Assembly (NCBI GenBank): GCA_030734395.1
Contig: JAUZTG010000043.1
Location: forward strand, 1 to 31,136
Direction: 5' to 3'
DNA from: Sarocladium kiliense
Lineage: Eukaryota > Ascomycota > Sordariomycetes > Hypocreales > Sarocladiaceae
Length of the DNA: 31,136 nucleotides
Of the stretch, positions 9,098 to 16,693 are shown piece after piece; positions within the stretch are counted from its first letter, which is position 1; each line of letters opens with the position of its first letter. The notes under the pieces were generated by a model. The model saw nothing but the letters and a program-made list of their open reading frames with translations. It made no database searches and was not told the origin of the DNA. Made by a program: the position numbers and the translations under genes.

Positions 9098-9550
9098 ATG
9101 TACAAGCTGCACGTCATCAAGAGAGTGTGCCGTCTGTCGGCATGCATGTATGCGGAGCTTGAGCCAATGCGCGATGAATGCACCGGAGCTCGCGACAAGA
9201 AAGGCTGCAATGGCGTCGAGTGTAACGGTGAAGTCGAACAGCAAGAGTGAGTAGATTAAACATGCTGAAATCCTTCTCAGTTTGAGGCTCACCACAAGGA
9301 TAGAGACCATCATGAAAGTCATGAAGTACCTTGTGGACTTGAGAGGAAGCAATGGCTTTGTGACCAGTGCAATCACACCTTTAGATTTTGTTTCAAGGCT
9401 CGATACTGTAAGCTAGATGGATTGCAGATCGACGGAAGTTCACACAATTGTTTCAGGAGAGGGCAGAACGAGACGGTGGTAAACATCATCCTTTGCGCTA
9501 AATGTAAGAAGCAGTGCAAAAGTAAATATAGGACGTATAAAAGGTCCTGA
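9098..9550 (+). CDS. possible Cys/His-rich zinc-binding protein, structure uncertain
   Basis: Two Cys-rich segments lie in order. The first, from an ATG at 9098, contains CRLSAC, DEC and GCNGVEC. The second, from 9281 to the stop at 9548-9550, is His-rich and then contains WLCDQC, CFKARYC and CAKCKKQC. They can be joined in phase 0 only with a weak GTCGAA donor (intron 9233-9280, 48 nt). The obvious GTGAGT donor at 9247 gives a 34-nt intron that is too short and out of frame. ATGs at 9032 and 9036 lead into other frames. The pairs of Cys suggest metal binding, similar in spirit to the 8091 gene. The locus may be a decayed gene. Treat the coordinates as the extent of the signal, not a firm model. 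Confidence 0.3.
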
Positions 9551-9669
9551 AATTTAGTAAACTGAAAGAAGTCCATCGTGAATAAAAGAGTAGAATTTCA
9601 GCACCCTCTGCCTTCGTCACTTGGCATATCCTGCCCGATTCGCATGCTTCCTGCAATTATGCCATCGTA

Positions 9670-10873
9670 TCAGCGCACCCATGTTATTGGACAACGCGCG
9701 AAGTGCTTCTGAATAATATCTTCCCCAAGACTGCCAAAAGGCGCAGGCTGAACCTCGGGCTCAATGTCGAAGATGAACAGTAGTTGTTCGAACTTTGATG
9801 TAATGGGTTCGCTGTTCTCGTCACTGAAGATAAGAGCTGTATGTTTGCCAGATGCAGCTGAGTCCAGTAGGCTCTGGAGTAATGATGCAAGGCAAATCTC
9901 CTCTTCAATATCGCACCGCCATTGTCGTTGCTCCATTACCAGACTCGAAAAGTATCTCATCCAGTCTTCTTCTGTCCTATAAAGGATCTCGAATAACGCA
10001 GTCTGATCAAGGCCGGCATGAAGGATAATAAATATGCAACGTTGTAGAAATCGCTGGCGTACGTCCGTGCTCGACTCCTAAGGCCCTGGGTTAGTTCAGA
10101 GCGTAGAGGAATCTGCGATACCTTACTATAATGCGTCTGACGATGAATTGCCATAAAAGTCTGACCCGGATCCCATCATCTCGAGTAAATGTCAAGTAGT
10201 AGTCTTCAAGTCCTCGACCATGTTTACTCGTTGCCTCCAAAGCGGTCCTGATATACCGGTCCTTGGCTTTCTTCTGGGCGTGAACTGTGCCATAAACTGC
10301 AATCTCCCCCCCTTGTGCCTTCGTCAAATCATATATAGAGTCTAGGTCTGCAGCAGCAATAGGTGATATCCCACGTTCGGACAGCCAGCGGCAACCGGCG
10401 CTGGTCACAGCGGCTTCGTAGTAGCAAATATCGCAGGTTTTCCCAACGAGGTGAATGAAGTTTGCCTCTCTGATACTTGAATGGCATGCTGCGATAGAAC
10501 GCACATTCAAGTAATATTGATGCCACTCTTTCGTATTAGACAGTTCGCAATGAGGAACTATAGTGACCTGTATTTCCCACTGATATTAGTCGCCTGAAGA
10601 GCCCCCGCCAGCCTACGACGAAACTTGGTCAATCATTAGACGCACCTTCTCCAAGGGTCGGATGGAAAGCGAGCTCGGCCTCGAGTAAGCCGTGATTCGC
10701 GGACGGGGTTTCGTGGATCGGCAGCGGGCGAGAGCTCTAGTCCAGAGCCAGATAATTGCGATGGCTGACAGTAACGCACTTGCGAGAAGAAGAGCTTGCA
10801 ACGAGCCGCCAGGAATATACATAGCTGTATCTGATGGTTGGAAAACTCGAAGAAGAAAGACAGTTAGAAGCAT
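9670..10873 (-). CDS. single-pass membrane protein with large unknown domain, three exons
   Basis: Exons are 10873-10646, 10579-10127 and 10077-9670. Introns are 10645-10580 (66 nt, GTGCGT donor, ATATCAG acceptor) and 10126-10078 (49 nt, GTAAGG donor, GAACTAAC branch, CCTTAG acceptor), all phase 0. The product is 362 residues, or 345 if the better-placed ATG at 10822 is used. Exon 1 encodes one hydrophobic helix (about residues 25-45, ending IIWLWTRALARC) and a basic linker with AYS...PLEK. Exons 2 and 3 encode a mixed alpha/beta soluble part with a Cys pair (KTCDICYYEAA), a basic strand-helix region and a helical C-terminal third (HAGLDQTALFEILYRTEEDW). I know no family for it. The exon-1 plan mirrors the 6673-7572 gene, so the two may be distantly related or share a membrane-anchor module. 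Confidence 0.65.
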
Positions 10874-11265
10874 GGAGGGGTGAAGTTCTTGTGCAAGAAG
10901 AAAAAGTCATATGGGGGCATGAAAGAGGGAATGGACGCCCCAAAAGCAGGGGGAGCTCTTGGGCTTTCTCCCATCGGTGAGCTTTGCCTTTTTGGGACTA
11001 CCCGTGGCTTGGCGCATGCGAATGGTCTCAGGCGGAACAACACTCAGCCCTGCATGGCGCTCACCAGCTGAGCTGCGGGTTGCGACCCTCTCGAAGCCAG
11101 GGTGTCTAGACACAGGGGATACCAATAGGGGTGTATATAGGAATCGATCGAGGGAGTTGGTGTGTCGTTAGAAGCGAGTGGAGCGCATAATAACCATCAT
11201 GCCCTTCACTGTGATTTTGATATTACGAAACTGCAAACCAGCGTCGTCATCATCACAAGTTCACG

Positions 11266-11655
11266 ATGTCTTCAATTGCTTTCCATCTAGCAAGTCTCGT
11301 CCCTGATTGGCGCACAGCTGAACCTTTACTTCAATGGGCCGACTCCTACCGACTCCAGGATGCATCTACAAGTGAACATGAAGAAACTACTGGCACTGCG
11401 GTCCTTGACATTGTCGTGTTCCTCGAGCTTTATGGAATCAAGTCTAAGAACCCAGAGCGCAGCCAGGAAGAGTAAGTCGATGAACACTTCACAAAGACAC
11501 TATTAACAAAGGCTAGGATTGGGGATGCGATCAGCTTGATCTCGCACATGAATAAAGAGTGTGGTTCAGCAAACATAACAGAGGAACTCAAGGAAAAGAT
11601 CCGCAGTGAGTGCGTCAAGGACTGGGAACGGAGGCAGAGGAAGCATAACAATTAG
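11266..11655 (+). CDS. small helical unknown protein, two exons
   Basis: Exon 1 is 11266-11471 and exon 2 is 11517-11655. The 45-nt intron has a GTAAGT donor, TATTAAC branch and GGCTAG acceptor, and joins in phase 2. The 114-residue protein starts MSSIAFHLASLVPDWRTAEP and is predicted to be mainly helical, with an amphipathic exon 2 (IGDAISLISHMNKECG) and a basic Arg/Lys tail. A TATATA element at about 11134-11139 lies 127 bp upstream. No targeting signal, metal site or family signature was seen. It stands alone between a minus-strand membrane gene and a weakly supported minus frame. Confidence 0.6.
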
Positions 11656-11704
11656 GTCGGACTAGTGAGTTGAGTATGTTCTCGGGGGGCTGGCTCGCGT
11701 TTCT

Positions 11705-11914
11705 TTATTGTGCTGCGCAAGGACATGGGCTGTCCACAACCTCAGAATCCTGAAAGGAGGGGAGTAGGGCGTAAGTAGAGAAATCAGTACCAGCGCTGAC
11801 CGCGACTAGTGAATGTGAGAAGTGAAGACTGTATCCAAGCGCTTGGGCAAGCCGGGAAGATTCCGCGAATGGCGGGTTTTGTCCGAGGATTGGGGTGTGT
11901 ACTGGGGAGGTCAT
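11705..11914 (-). CDS. possible small unknown protein
   Basis: An uninterrupted ATG-to-stop frame of 69 codons reads MTSPVHTPILGQNPP and ends near a Cys-x-Cys pair. Composition is ordinary but there is no domain, intron or promoter signal to confirm it. It could be chance. Confidence 0.25.
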   Translation of the reverse strand: MTSPVHTPILGQNPPFAESSRLAQALGYSLHFSHSLVAVSAGTDFSTYALLPSFQDSEVVDSPCPCAAQ

Positions 11915-12400
11915 GGCTCTGAAGCATGCAAGATATCCTCTGAGGTGGCCATGCCGCTATTCCTGACCCCTACACATTTCGCAAGTTCTCCCCAGCCTGA
12001 ACCAGATTGCCGCCCCTGTACCCCGCTCAGCCTCCATTAGACATCCTGAAATGCTCTATATATTCGCGGGATCCAGCACTCTTGACGTTCAGCGTAGCCA
12101 CCAGCATCCATCCTTCTTTATCTCAACATATATCCTCTATTCAAACTACCAAGTCTTATCGTGTAGATTCCTGTCTACTAAGTTATATGATCTAAAGTTA
12201 ATTAATTCTACAGACCTTGAGCACAATCGACTCAACATATGCGCAGAAATATTTGAAAAATGTCTCTGCAGCCGCTGCAGCAATAAAGGGGAGCGTAAAT
12301 CAACGAGGTTTCCTTGCATTTATCGCCTGGATCCTATGAAGTCTCATCACCTATAACCTAGGTCCGCACGCTGCGTTTAGAAGTTGAGCAAAGCCGCATG
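11915..12400. other. intergenic, no supported gene
   Basis: A TATATATT element occurs near 12056-12063, but the following frames are rich in Tyr, Ser, Leu and Ile with scattered stops, and no phase-matched exon set could be assembled. AT-rich stretches at 12125-12210 look non-coding. Confidence 0.4.
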
Positions 12401-13284
12401 CTAGTTGCTGACCAAATAGCTAGAGACATCTCTTTCTACACTTTTCTCTACACCAGAATTTGGGCAGAGACGACAGGCATCATCGAAACTAAGACCTAGA
12501 CTCGATAGAATAGTGTCATAGCTTGACTGTGTTAGTGCTTGATCCATGTATAGTATATATAGGGTTCTTACCTGATACTTCCGCCTCGAATAAGATAGAT
12601 TATATTTGGAATACAGAACATCTCCGACTCTTCTCTGAGTATTTCAGTCTCTAGGGGAAATAGCCCTGCGGTGATATACTGAATCGTATCATCTGAACAG
12701 TACCGAAGAAGGTTGTGAATAGATGGCTCTGGAAGTGAAGTTAGTGTATTGTCCCTTCAATTTACCTTACCCGCGACCTTACCGTTTAGACTAGGCTCGG
12801 TACAGCACAGGAGCTCGTGGGCGCGGGTAAAAAGCTTTCTTGATATATTCACTAGAAGCTGATGCCATCGTGTCACTATAGTACGATGTGTTGCTAATGC
12901 ATCGCACTTGTCTGTGAAGTAAGCGGCGGCAGCGCTATCAAGGCTCGTTCGTGGGTAGTTATCATCTTCTGCAACAACTAGCAGACTTCGAAAAACCATG
13001 TCAAAGACCTGACAAGAGCCCTTGCGTTGCGCATAAGAGGTAATGATTCTATTGAACAATTCATCCCAGCCCATGTAATATCGTGAAGAGAGTGTGACAT
13101 CAGAAAGAGTGAGGGAGTGGTGAAGGGGGATTATTTCGGCCAGCGGAAGTCTGAAGTCCCAGAAGTTATTGTTGGTGCGCGCAATGAATGCGTCTGCTCG
13201 CTTGGTGTTTTGCTCCCCGGTGTCGGGGTTTCGCTGTTTACGGCTTGATCGTGAAGGATCTTCTGCGATAAAATACAATGGCAT
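12401..13284 (-). CDS. unknown 259-residue protein, three exons
   Basis: Exons are 13284-12783, 12728-12572 and 12521-12401. Intron 1 (12782-12729, 54 nt) has GTAAGG and CTTCCAG. Intron 2 (12571-12522, 50 nt) has GTAAGA, a CACTAAC branch and GTCAAG. Phases 1 and 2 match on both sides. The product begins MPLYFIAEDPSRSSRKQRNP, has a Thr/Asn-rich stretch and then an alpha-helical body with several aromatic-hydrophobic segments (RYYMGWDELFNRIITSYAQR). It ends in a short domain supplied by exon 3 (YDTILSSLGLSFDDACRLC). The frame is open upstream to 13341 but without an ATG. Another ATG frame begins at 13322 (Cys-rich, MSRTPICAACSLPC) and could be an alternative N-terminus. No family recognised. 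It is divergent from the gene at 13462 with a 177-bp shared promoter. Confidence 0.6.
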
Positions 13285-13394
13285 GGCAACGAGCACGCAG
13301 CGCAAATGGGCGTCCTTGACATAGTAACATCTGCCTCGCAATCAAGTTTTGTCCACCTCCGGCCTGAGGCGGACAGCGGCGGAGGAATATCTGG

Positions 13395-13402
13395 TCACGT
13401 GA
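13395..13402. promoter_or_regulatory. TCACGTGA palindrome in a divergent promoter
   Basis: The octamer TCACGTGA contains the CACGTG E-box core and lies inside a wider GGTCA...TGACC arrangement (13393-13407). It is 111 bp from the ATG of the minus gene and 60 bp from the ATG of the plus gene. Basic helix-loop-helix regulators bind such cores in fungi. A similar palindrome occurs at 22583. Confidence 0.45.
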
Positions 13403-13461
13403 TGACCGTTCAGCATGACCCCGCCCCGGTCCGTATGCAACCTCATTGAACATCACTAAAC

Positions 13462-14040
13462 ATGCCGGCGCAACCATTCTTTGAGCGTATACCTCTGGAC
13501 GAGGAATTCCTTCAGAAACGAAAAGATGCAATTGCGATGCTGCGGCTTTCTGAAGCTTCAGAGTCTCCTAGTGTGAGCCACGACCCCGTGAAGGCTTTCG
13601 GTCAACATGCCCTACTTGACGCCCTGGAGGCTGAGACGCCATTGGTAATATTCCTTTTATGAGTATCAAACTTCTAGCTAAGAACCAGATAGTTCTCCCT
13701 CGTATCTTCTACTGCTGTTCGCCGCTCAATTCTATTAAAAAATCCGGCATACCCAACTTTCAAGCCTGACGTCTTTGAGTTGTGGAAGTCTGCGCACTTA
13801 AAGATGAGGGAGGATATGGTAAGCGTCCTAATTCCATTATTTTCGAATGATACTTGGGTCGATATATCAAAAGGAGATGGAGATAAGTTAGAGAATGGGC
13901 ATTTTCAGTGGAAACCAACTGAAGCATTGGCTTTGTTCAGTTGTCGCCTCCGTGTGACTCAACAAAGAGTTCGCTTGTTTTGCTACATGTTGGATGTGGA
14001 CCAGACAATAAGCAAGCCCGAAGAGCCTCGTGCAAGCTAG
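13462..14040 (+). CDS. unknown 176-residue protein, two exons
   Basis: Exon 1 is 13462-13644 and exon 2 is 13693-14040, with a 48-nt intron (GTAATA donor, GCTAAGAAC branch region, CAGATAG acceptor, phase 0). Choosing the nearer CAG acceptor would shift the frame and stop soon, whereas the TAG acceptor opens the whole C-terminal exon. The product starts MPAQPFFERIPLDEEFLQKR and is a soluble, mixed alpha/beta protein with Lys-Asn-Pro and Trp-containing motifs (KNPAYPTFKPDVFELWKSAH). A GTAAGC at 13819 could be a further donor, but the frame is open through it. I do not recognise the family. Neighbour context (divergent partner at 13284) suggests co-regulation only. Confidence 0.55.
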
Positions 14041-14054
14041 CATAGTTCAATCTG

Positions 14055-14397
14055 TCAAGCGCTCGAAGTAGCACTACTCACGCTACTCTGACTATGCGAA
14101 AGAGCAACTTCAATAACATTGCAGAGGTTTACAGCTTCCAGTTCCTGGCCCTTTAGTGCTTTGGAAGACCGACAAACTTGGTGGAATAATCTGTCAATTG
14201 TGGGCGTGAGGAAGCTCGAGGGCCGCCGAATCGCTATTGCTCCCCTCCATGGATGAGATGATCTCTAGTTTAGCTGGGGGGGGATGTCTTACCATTCCAG
14301 CTGACCTGAGCGACTCGACATGAGGTTCAAATTTATGCGTGGAAAGTGACTTGGTTAAGAAATCATTTCCGCTCTTGAAATCTCCACTTTCCAACAT
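14055..14397 (-). CDS. small unknown protein, two exons, intron uncertain
   Basis: The upstream frame begins MLESGDFKSGNDFLTKSL at an ATG (14397). The downstream frame, ending at 14055, reads SSFLTPTIDRLFHQVCRSSK and then a helical stretch (GQELEAVNLCNVIEVALSHS). The two can be joined by an intron 14305-14263 (43 nt, GTCAGC donor, ACTAGAG acceptor, phase 2), giving about 99 residues. A better donor, GTAAGA at 14290, would make an intron of only 27-29 nt, which is too short. The intron crosses a run of eight C residues on this strand where a sequencing slip could also hide a frame change. Its end lies 15 bp from the convergent gene that ends at 14040. No known family. Confidence 0.4.
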
Positions 14398-14490
14398 GCT
14401 CCCTCCAGTTTCGCTCTTCTCCGCTTTCGACCTAAACGGCGCTGGGGTGTTTGAAGTTTGGCTATCTTATGGCAGCTTCCCATTGACGCA

Positions 14491-14580
14491 AGTTTCCGTG
14501 GCGTAAGTTTCCGTGGCGTAAGTTTCCGTGGCGTAAGTTTCCGTGGCGTAAGTTTCCGTGGCGTAAGTTTCCGTGACGCA
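14491..14580. repeat. 15-bp tandem repeat, six copies
   Basis: Six head-to-tail copies of AGTTTCCGTGGCGTA, the last one altered (GTGACGCA), are preceded by a partial copy (GACGCA) at 14485-14490. The unit is a multiple of three and would read SFRGV on the plus strand. It lies between the stop of the Hsp70-like gene (14604) and the start of the small gene at 14397, so it is in a 3' untranslated or promoter region. Confidence 0.95.
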
Positions 14581-14603
14581 GATTCTAGAGTTTGGCGTAA
14601 ATC

Positions 14604-16511
14604 TCATGCTTTCCTCTTCTGCCTCTTCGCGTCACGAGTTTCCTGAACTGCCAAGATTTGCCGCTTCAGACGAGAAGTCCTCTCGTCCCATCTTGTGCTG
14701 TCAGTCTCCTCATCCTTAGCCCCCCTGATTATTCTTGCACTCCTCTCAGCTGCTACCATCAATCCAACCATAGAGGATCTCCCTGCTTGAAAGACTGCAG
14801 GTTCGGGGGGCGATGGTTCTGAGAAGAGTGGCGATCTAGAAGATGCCCTTGTCGAAGAGTCCTCTGCTGGTGCGTCCTCTGCTGGTTCATTCGATATAGG
14901 AGCGTCAGGAGTCTCTCCCTCGCCATGGTCTTCGCAATCGCCATCCAGGCGCGCTTGGGTCGCCTGCTGATACTCGCGGAGCTTGCTTTCGGAAAGGCGA
15001 GTCGGACGCTCCACGTCCCATGTGTCCTTTGTTGTCGCACAATGCGCAGAAGCCTTGATGAGTCCTGACCCAAACGCCTTGAGAGTGAGCTCCACCTCTG
15101 TCTCAGCAGCGCAAGGTGGTATTTGCATAATGTACTCTCCAATCTCAGTGTTTCGTGCTGGAATAGGAGACTCCCCTTCTACCAGCCTGAAAATAATTTC
15201 ACCTTGATCCTCCTCGTGCGTCTGGAGTGTGATTGTTTCTTCCGCTGGAAGAGAGGAAAGCTGTGAGATGACCTCATTACACTCCCAAAGTGGAGTTTTG
15301 AGTCGCTTTCCCTTTGCAGAAAATATACGCCAAGAACATATGCGGATCGACCGAGGCAGCCTGTCAACGATCTTCATATCAGGTTGCGAGGCAGCAAAGC
15401 TTGCCCCGTCTGCAATACCTGTCGCACCCTGTAGCTGCTCAATCTTCATATTGGGGCAGACTTCTTGGGACACGTTCATGATAGCGGGCATGAGAGTTGA
15501 CCCTCCAACCATCAAGAAACGATCAGCTTTCTCAAAGGAGGGGTCTAGCTTGACAATGCTGAGAATGAGGTGCCGAATACGGTCAAGTAAATCGCTGCAT
15601 TCTTTTTCGAACTCTTTGCGAGAAATAACGCAGCGTTTACTCAACCGGTGTTGTATCCGGGTTGAGAGAAACTTCTTGACATCCTCAGGATTCCAGGCTG
15701 AGTCTTCAGCCTTCTTTCTCACCATAATGTTGTGAAGTCTTTCGTCAAAGTCGATCCCTCCCAGGCGGAGATCCCCCGCAGTTGCGCGCACAACATACTT
15801 GGGCGAGTCTCCGGTGATATCAACGAAGACCGCGCACATGTCTGCTGTGCCGCCGCCAATGTCGAGCACTAGAGTGGTCCCTCCGATGTGGTTGATCAGG
15901 CTGCCGCCTCGACGCACGCCGTCAGAGCCGTATGAGATGATTGCTGCAACTGGCTCTGGTATTACTCTGGCATCGGTGAAGCCCGCGATCTGAGCAGCAT
16001 CTAAAACGGCTCTTTGCTGGAGGCAGGTGAAAGCAATTGGCGTCGCAATCACAATAGATCCAACTGCTCCATAGCTGTGTTCGGCCTGCCGTCTAACGCG
16101 GGCCAAGACATAAGCTAGATGCTCTTCTGGACTGACACGCTTGCCGTTGACGAGATAGTAGGCGCCTTCATTGCCCACATGTGCATGCAGGATTCGCTTC
16201 GCGTCCTCAAGCAGGTTTGGGTCATTCTGGGGTCGCCCAAGTAGTCTTTTGGCATGTGCAAGTATGTGTGCATCGCCTAGACCGCTGTACTCGCCGGGGA
16301 GAGACCAGCACTCGTCCTTGATCACGCAGCCAGTAGGCTGTATCGTCCGCTCGAAGCAAATAGCTAGCTCTTTGGAAACGCCGCCATCATAGACTTTGCA
16401 TATAGTATTCGTTGTGCCGAGATCTACACCGAGAGCCACGCCGGCAGACCTGGCTTGTGGTACCTGAAAGCTGTCAGAACAATCGAGGGTAATTGAGAGC
16501 CAACTAACCAT
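14604..16511 (-). CDS. Hsp70-like ATPase with divergent C-terminus
   Basis: This is an Hsp70/actin-fold ATPase. Phosphate-1 GVDLGTTNT is at residues 28-36. The loop region VIATPIAFTCLQQRAVLDAA begins at about 154, RVIPEPVAAIISYG at 182-195, phosphate-2 LVLDIGGGTADM at 214-225 and the adenosine motif MVGGSTLMPAI at 334-344. A reduced beta substrate-binding region follows at about 385-490. The usual helical lid and EEVD tail are replaced by a Pro/Ser/Glu-rich, probably disordered stretch and a basic end (TRDAKRQKRKA) that could be a nuclear signal. The length is 635 residues as an open frame. A probable 45-nt intron at 16508-16464 (GTTAGT donor, TTCTGACAG branch, TTTCAG acceptor) would leave the ATG as its own exon and give 620 residues. 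It is not a housekeeping Hsp70; it belongs with the divergent Hsp70-like proteins expanded in fungi. Its divergent neighbour is the Ulp1-like peptidase. Confidence 0.88.
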   Translation of the reverse strand: MVSWLSITLDCSDSFQVPQARSAGVALGVDLGTTNTICKVYDGGVSKELAICFERTIQPTGCVIKDECWSLPGEYSGLGDAHILAHAKRLLGRPQNDPNLLEDAKRILHAHVGNEGAYYLVNGKRVSPEEHLAYVLARVRRQAEHSYGAVGSIVIATPIAFTCLQQRAVLDAAQIAGFTDARVIPEPVAAIISYGSDGVRRGGSLINHIGGTTLVLDIGGGTADMCAVFVDITGDSPKYVVRATAGDLRLGGIDFDERLHNIMVRKKAEDSAWNPEDVKKFLSTRIQHRLSKRCVISRKEFEKECSDLLDRIRHLILSIVKLDPSFEKADRFLMVGGSTLMPAIMNVSQEVCPNMKIEQLQGATGIADGASFAASQPDMKIVDRLPRSIRICSWRIFSAKGKRLKTPLWECNEVISQLSSLPAEETITLQTHEEDQGEIIFRLVEGESPIPARNTEIGEYIMQIPPCAAETEVELTLKAFGSGLIKASAHCATTKDTWDVERPTRLSESKLREYQQATQARLDGDCEDHGEGETPDAPISNEPAEDAPAEDSSTRASSRSPLFSEPSPPEPAVFQAGRSSMVGLMVAAERSARIIRGAKDEETDSTRWDERTSRLKRQILAVQETRDAKRQKRKA

Positions 16512-16693
16512 AATGACGATTCGTTGTTGGAGAAGAAAGGAGTAGCATTATCCGTTGCCCCTGGTTGGGAGCGCTGGCGCTTTTGAACCAACAGCCGTAT
16601 CACCCCTGCATCATGTGACATTATCTCGAAGCCACCAATTTCAGCAGGCAGGTGTTGGCTGGAACGAACGCACCCTCCCTCACACCACCAACA
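16512..16693. promoter_or_regulatory. 182-bp divergent promoter of Hsp70-like and Ulp1-like genes
   Basis: Only 182 bp separate the two start codons. The stretch is pyrimidine-rich on the plus strand at both ends (TCCTTTCTTCTCC on one strand near 16530-16542, CACCCTCCCTCACACC near 16671-16686). No TATA box or heat-shock element array was recognised. The spacing implies a shared regulatory region. Confidence 0.55.

Noticed and set aside
9080..9376. Hydrophobic minus-strand frame
   Set aside because: Opposite a Cys/Lys/Ser-rich plus region with a TATA box, and its frame crosses the apparent plus-strand intron; more likely a mirror effect.
12757..13341. TTG-started minus frame taken as a whole gene
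   Set aside because: First ATG is at 13284, and the frame enters a clear GTAAGG intron at 12782, so only part of it is exon 1.
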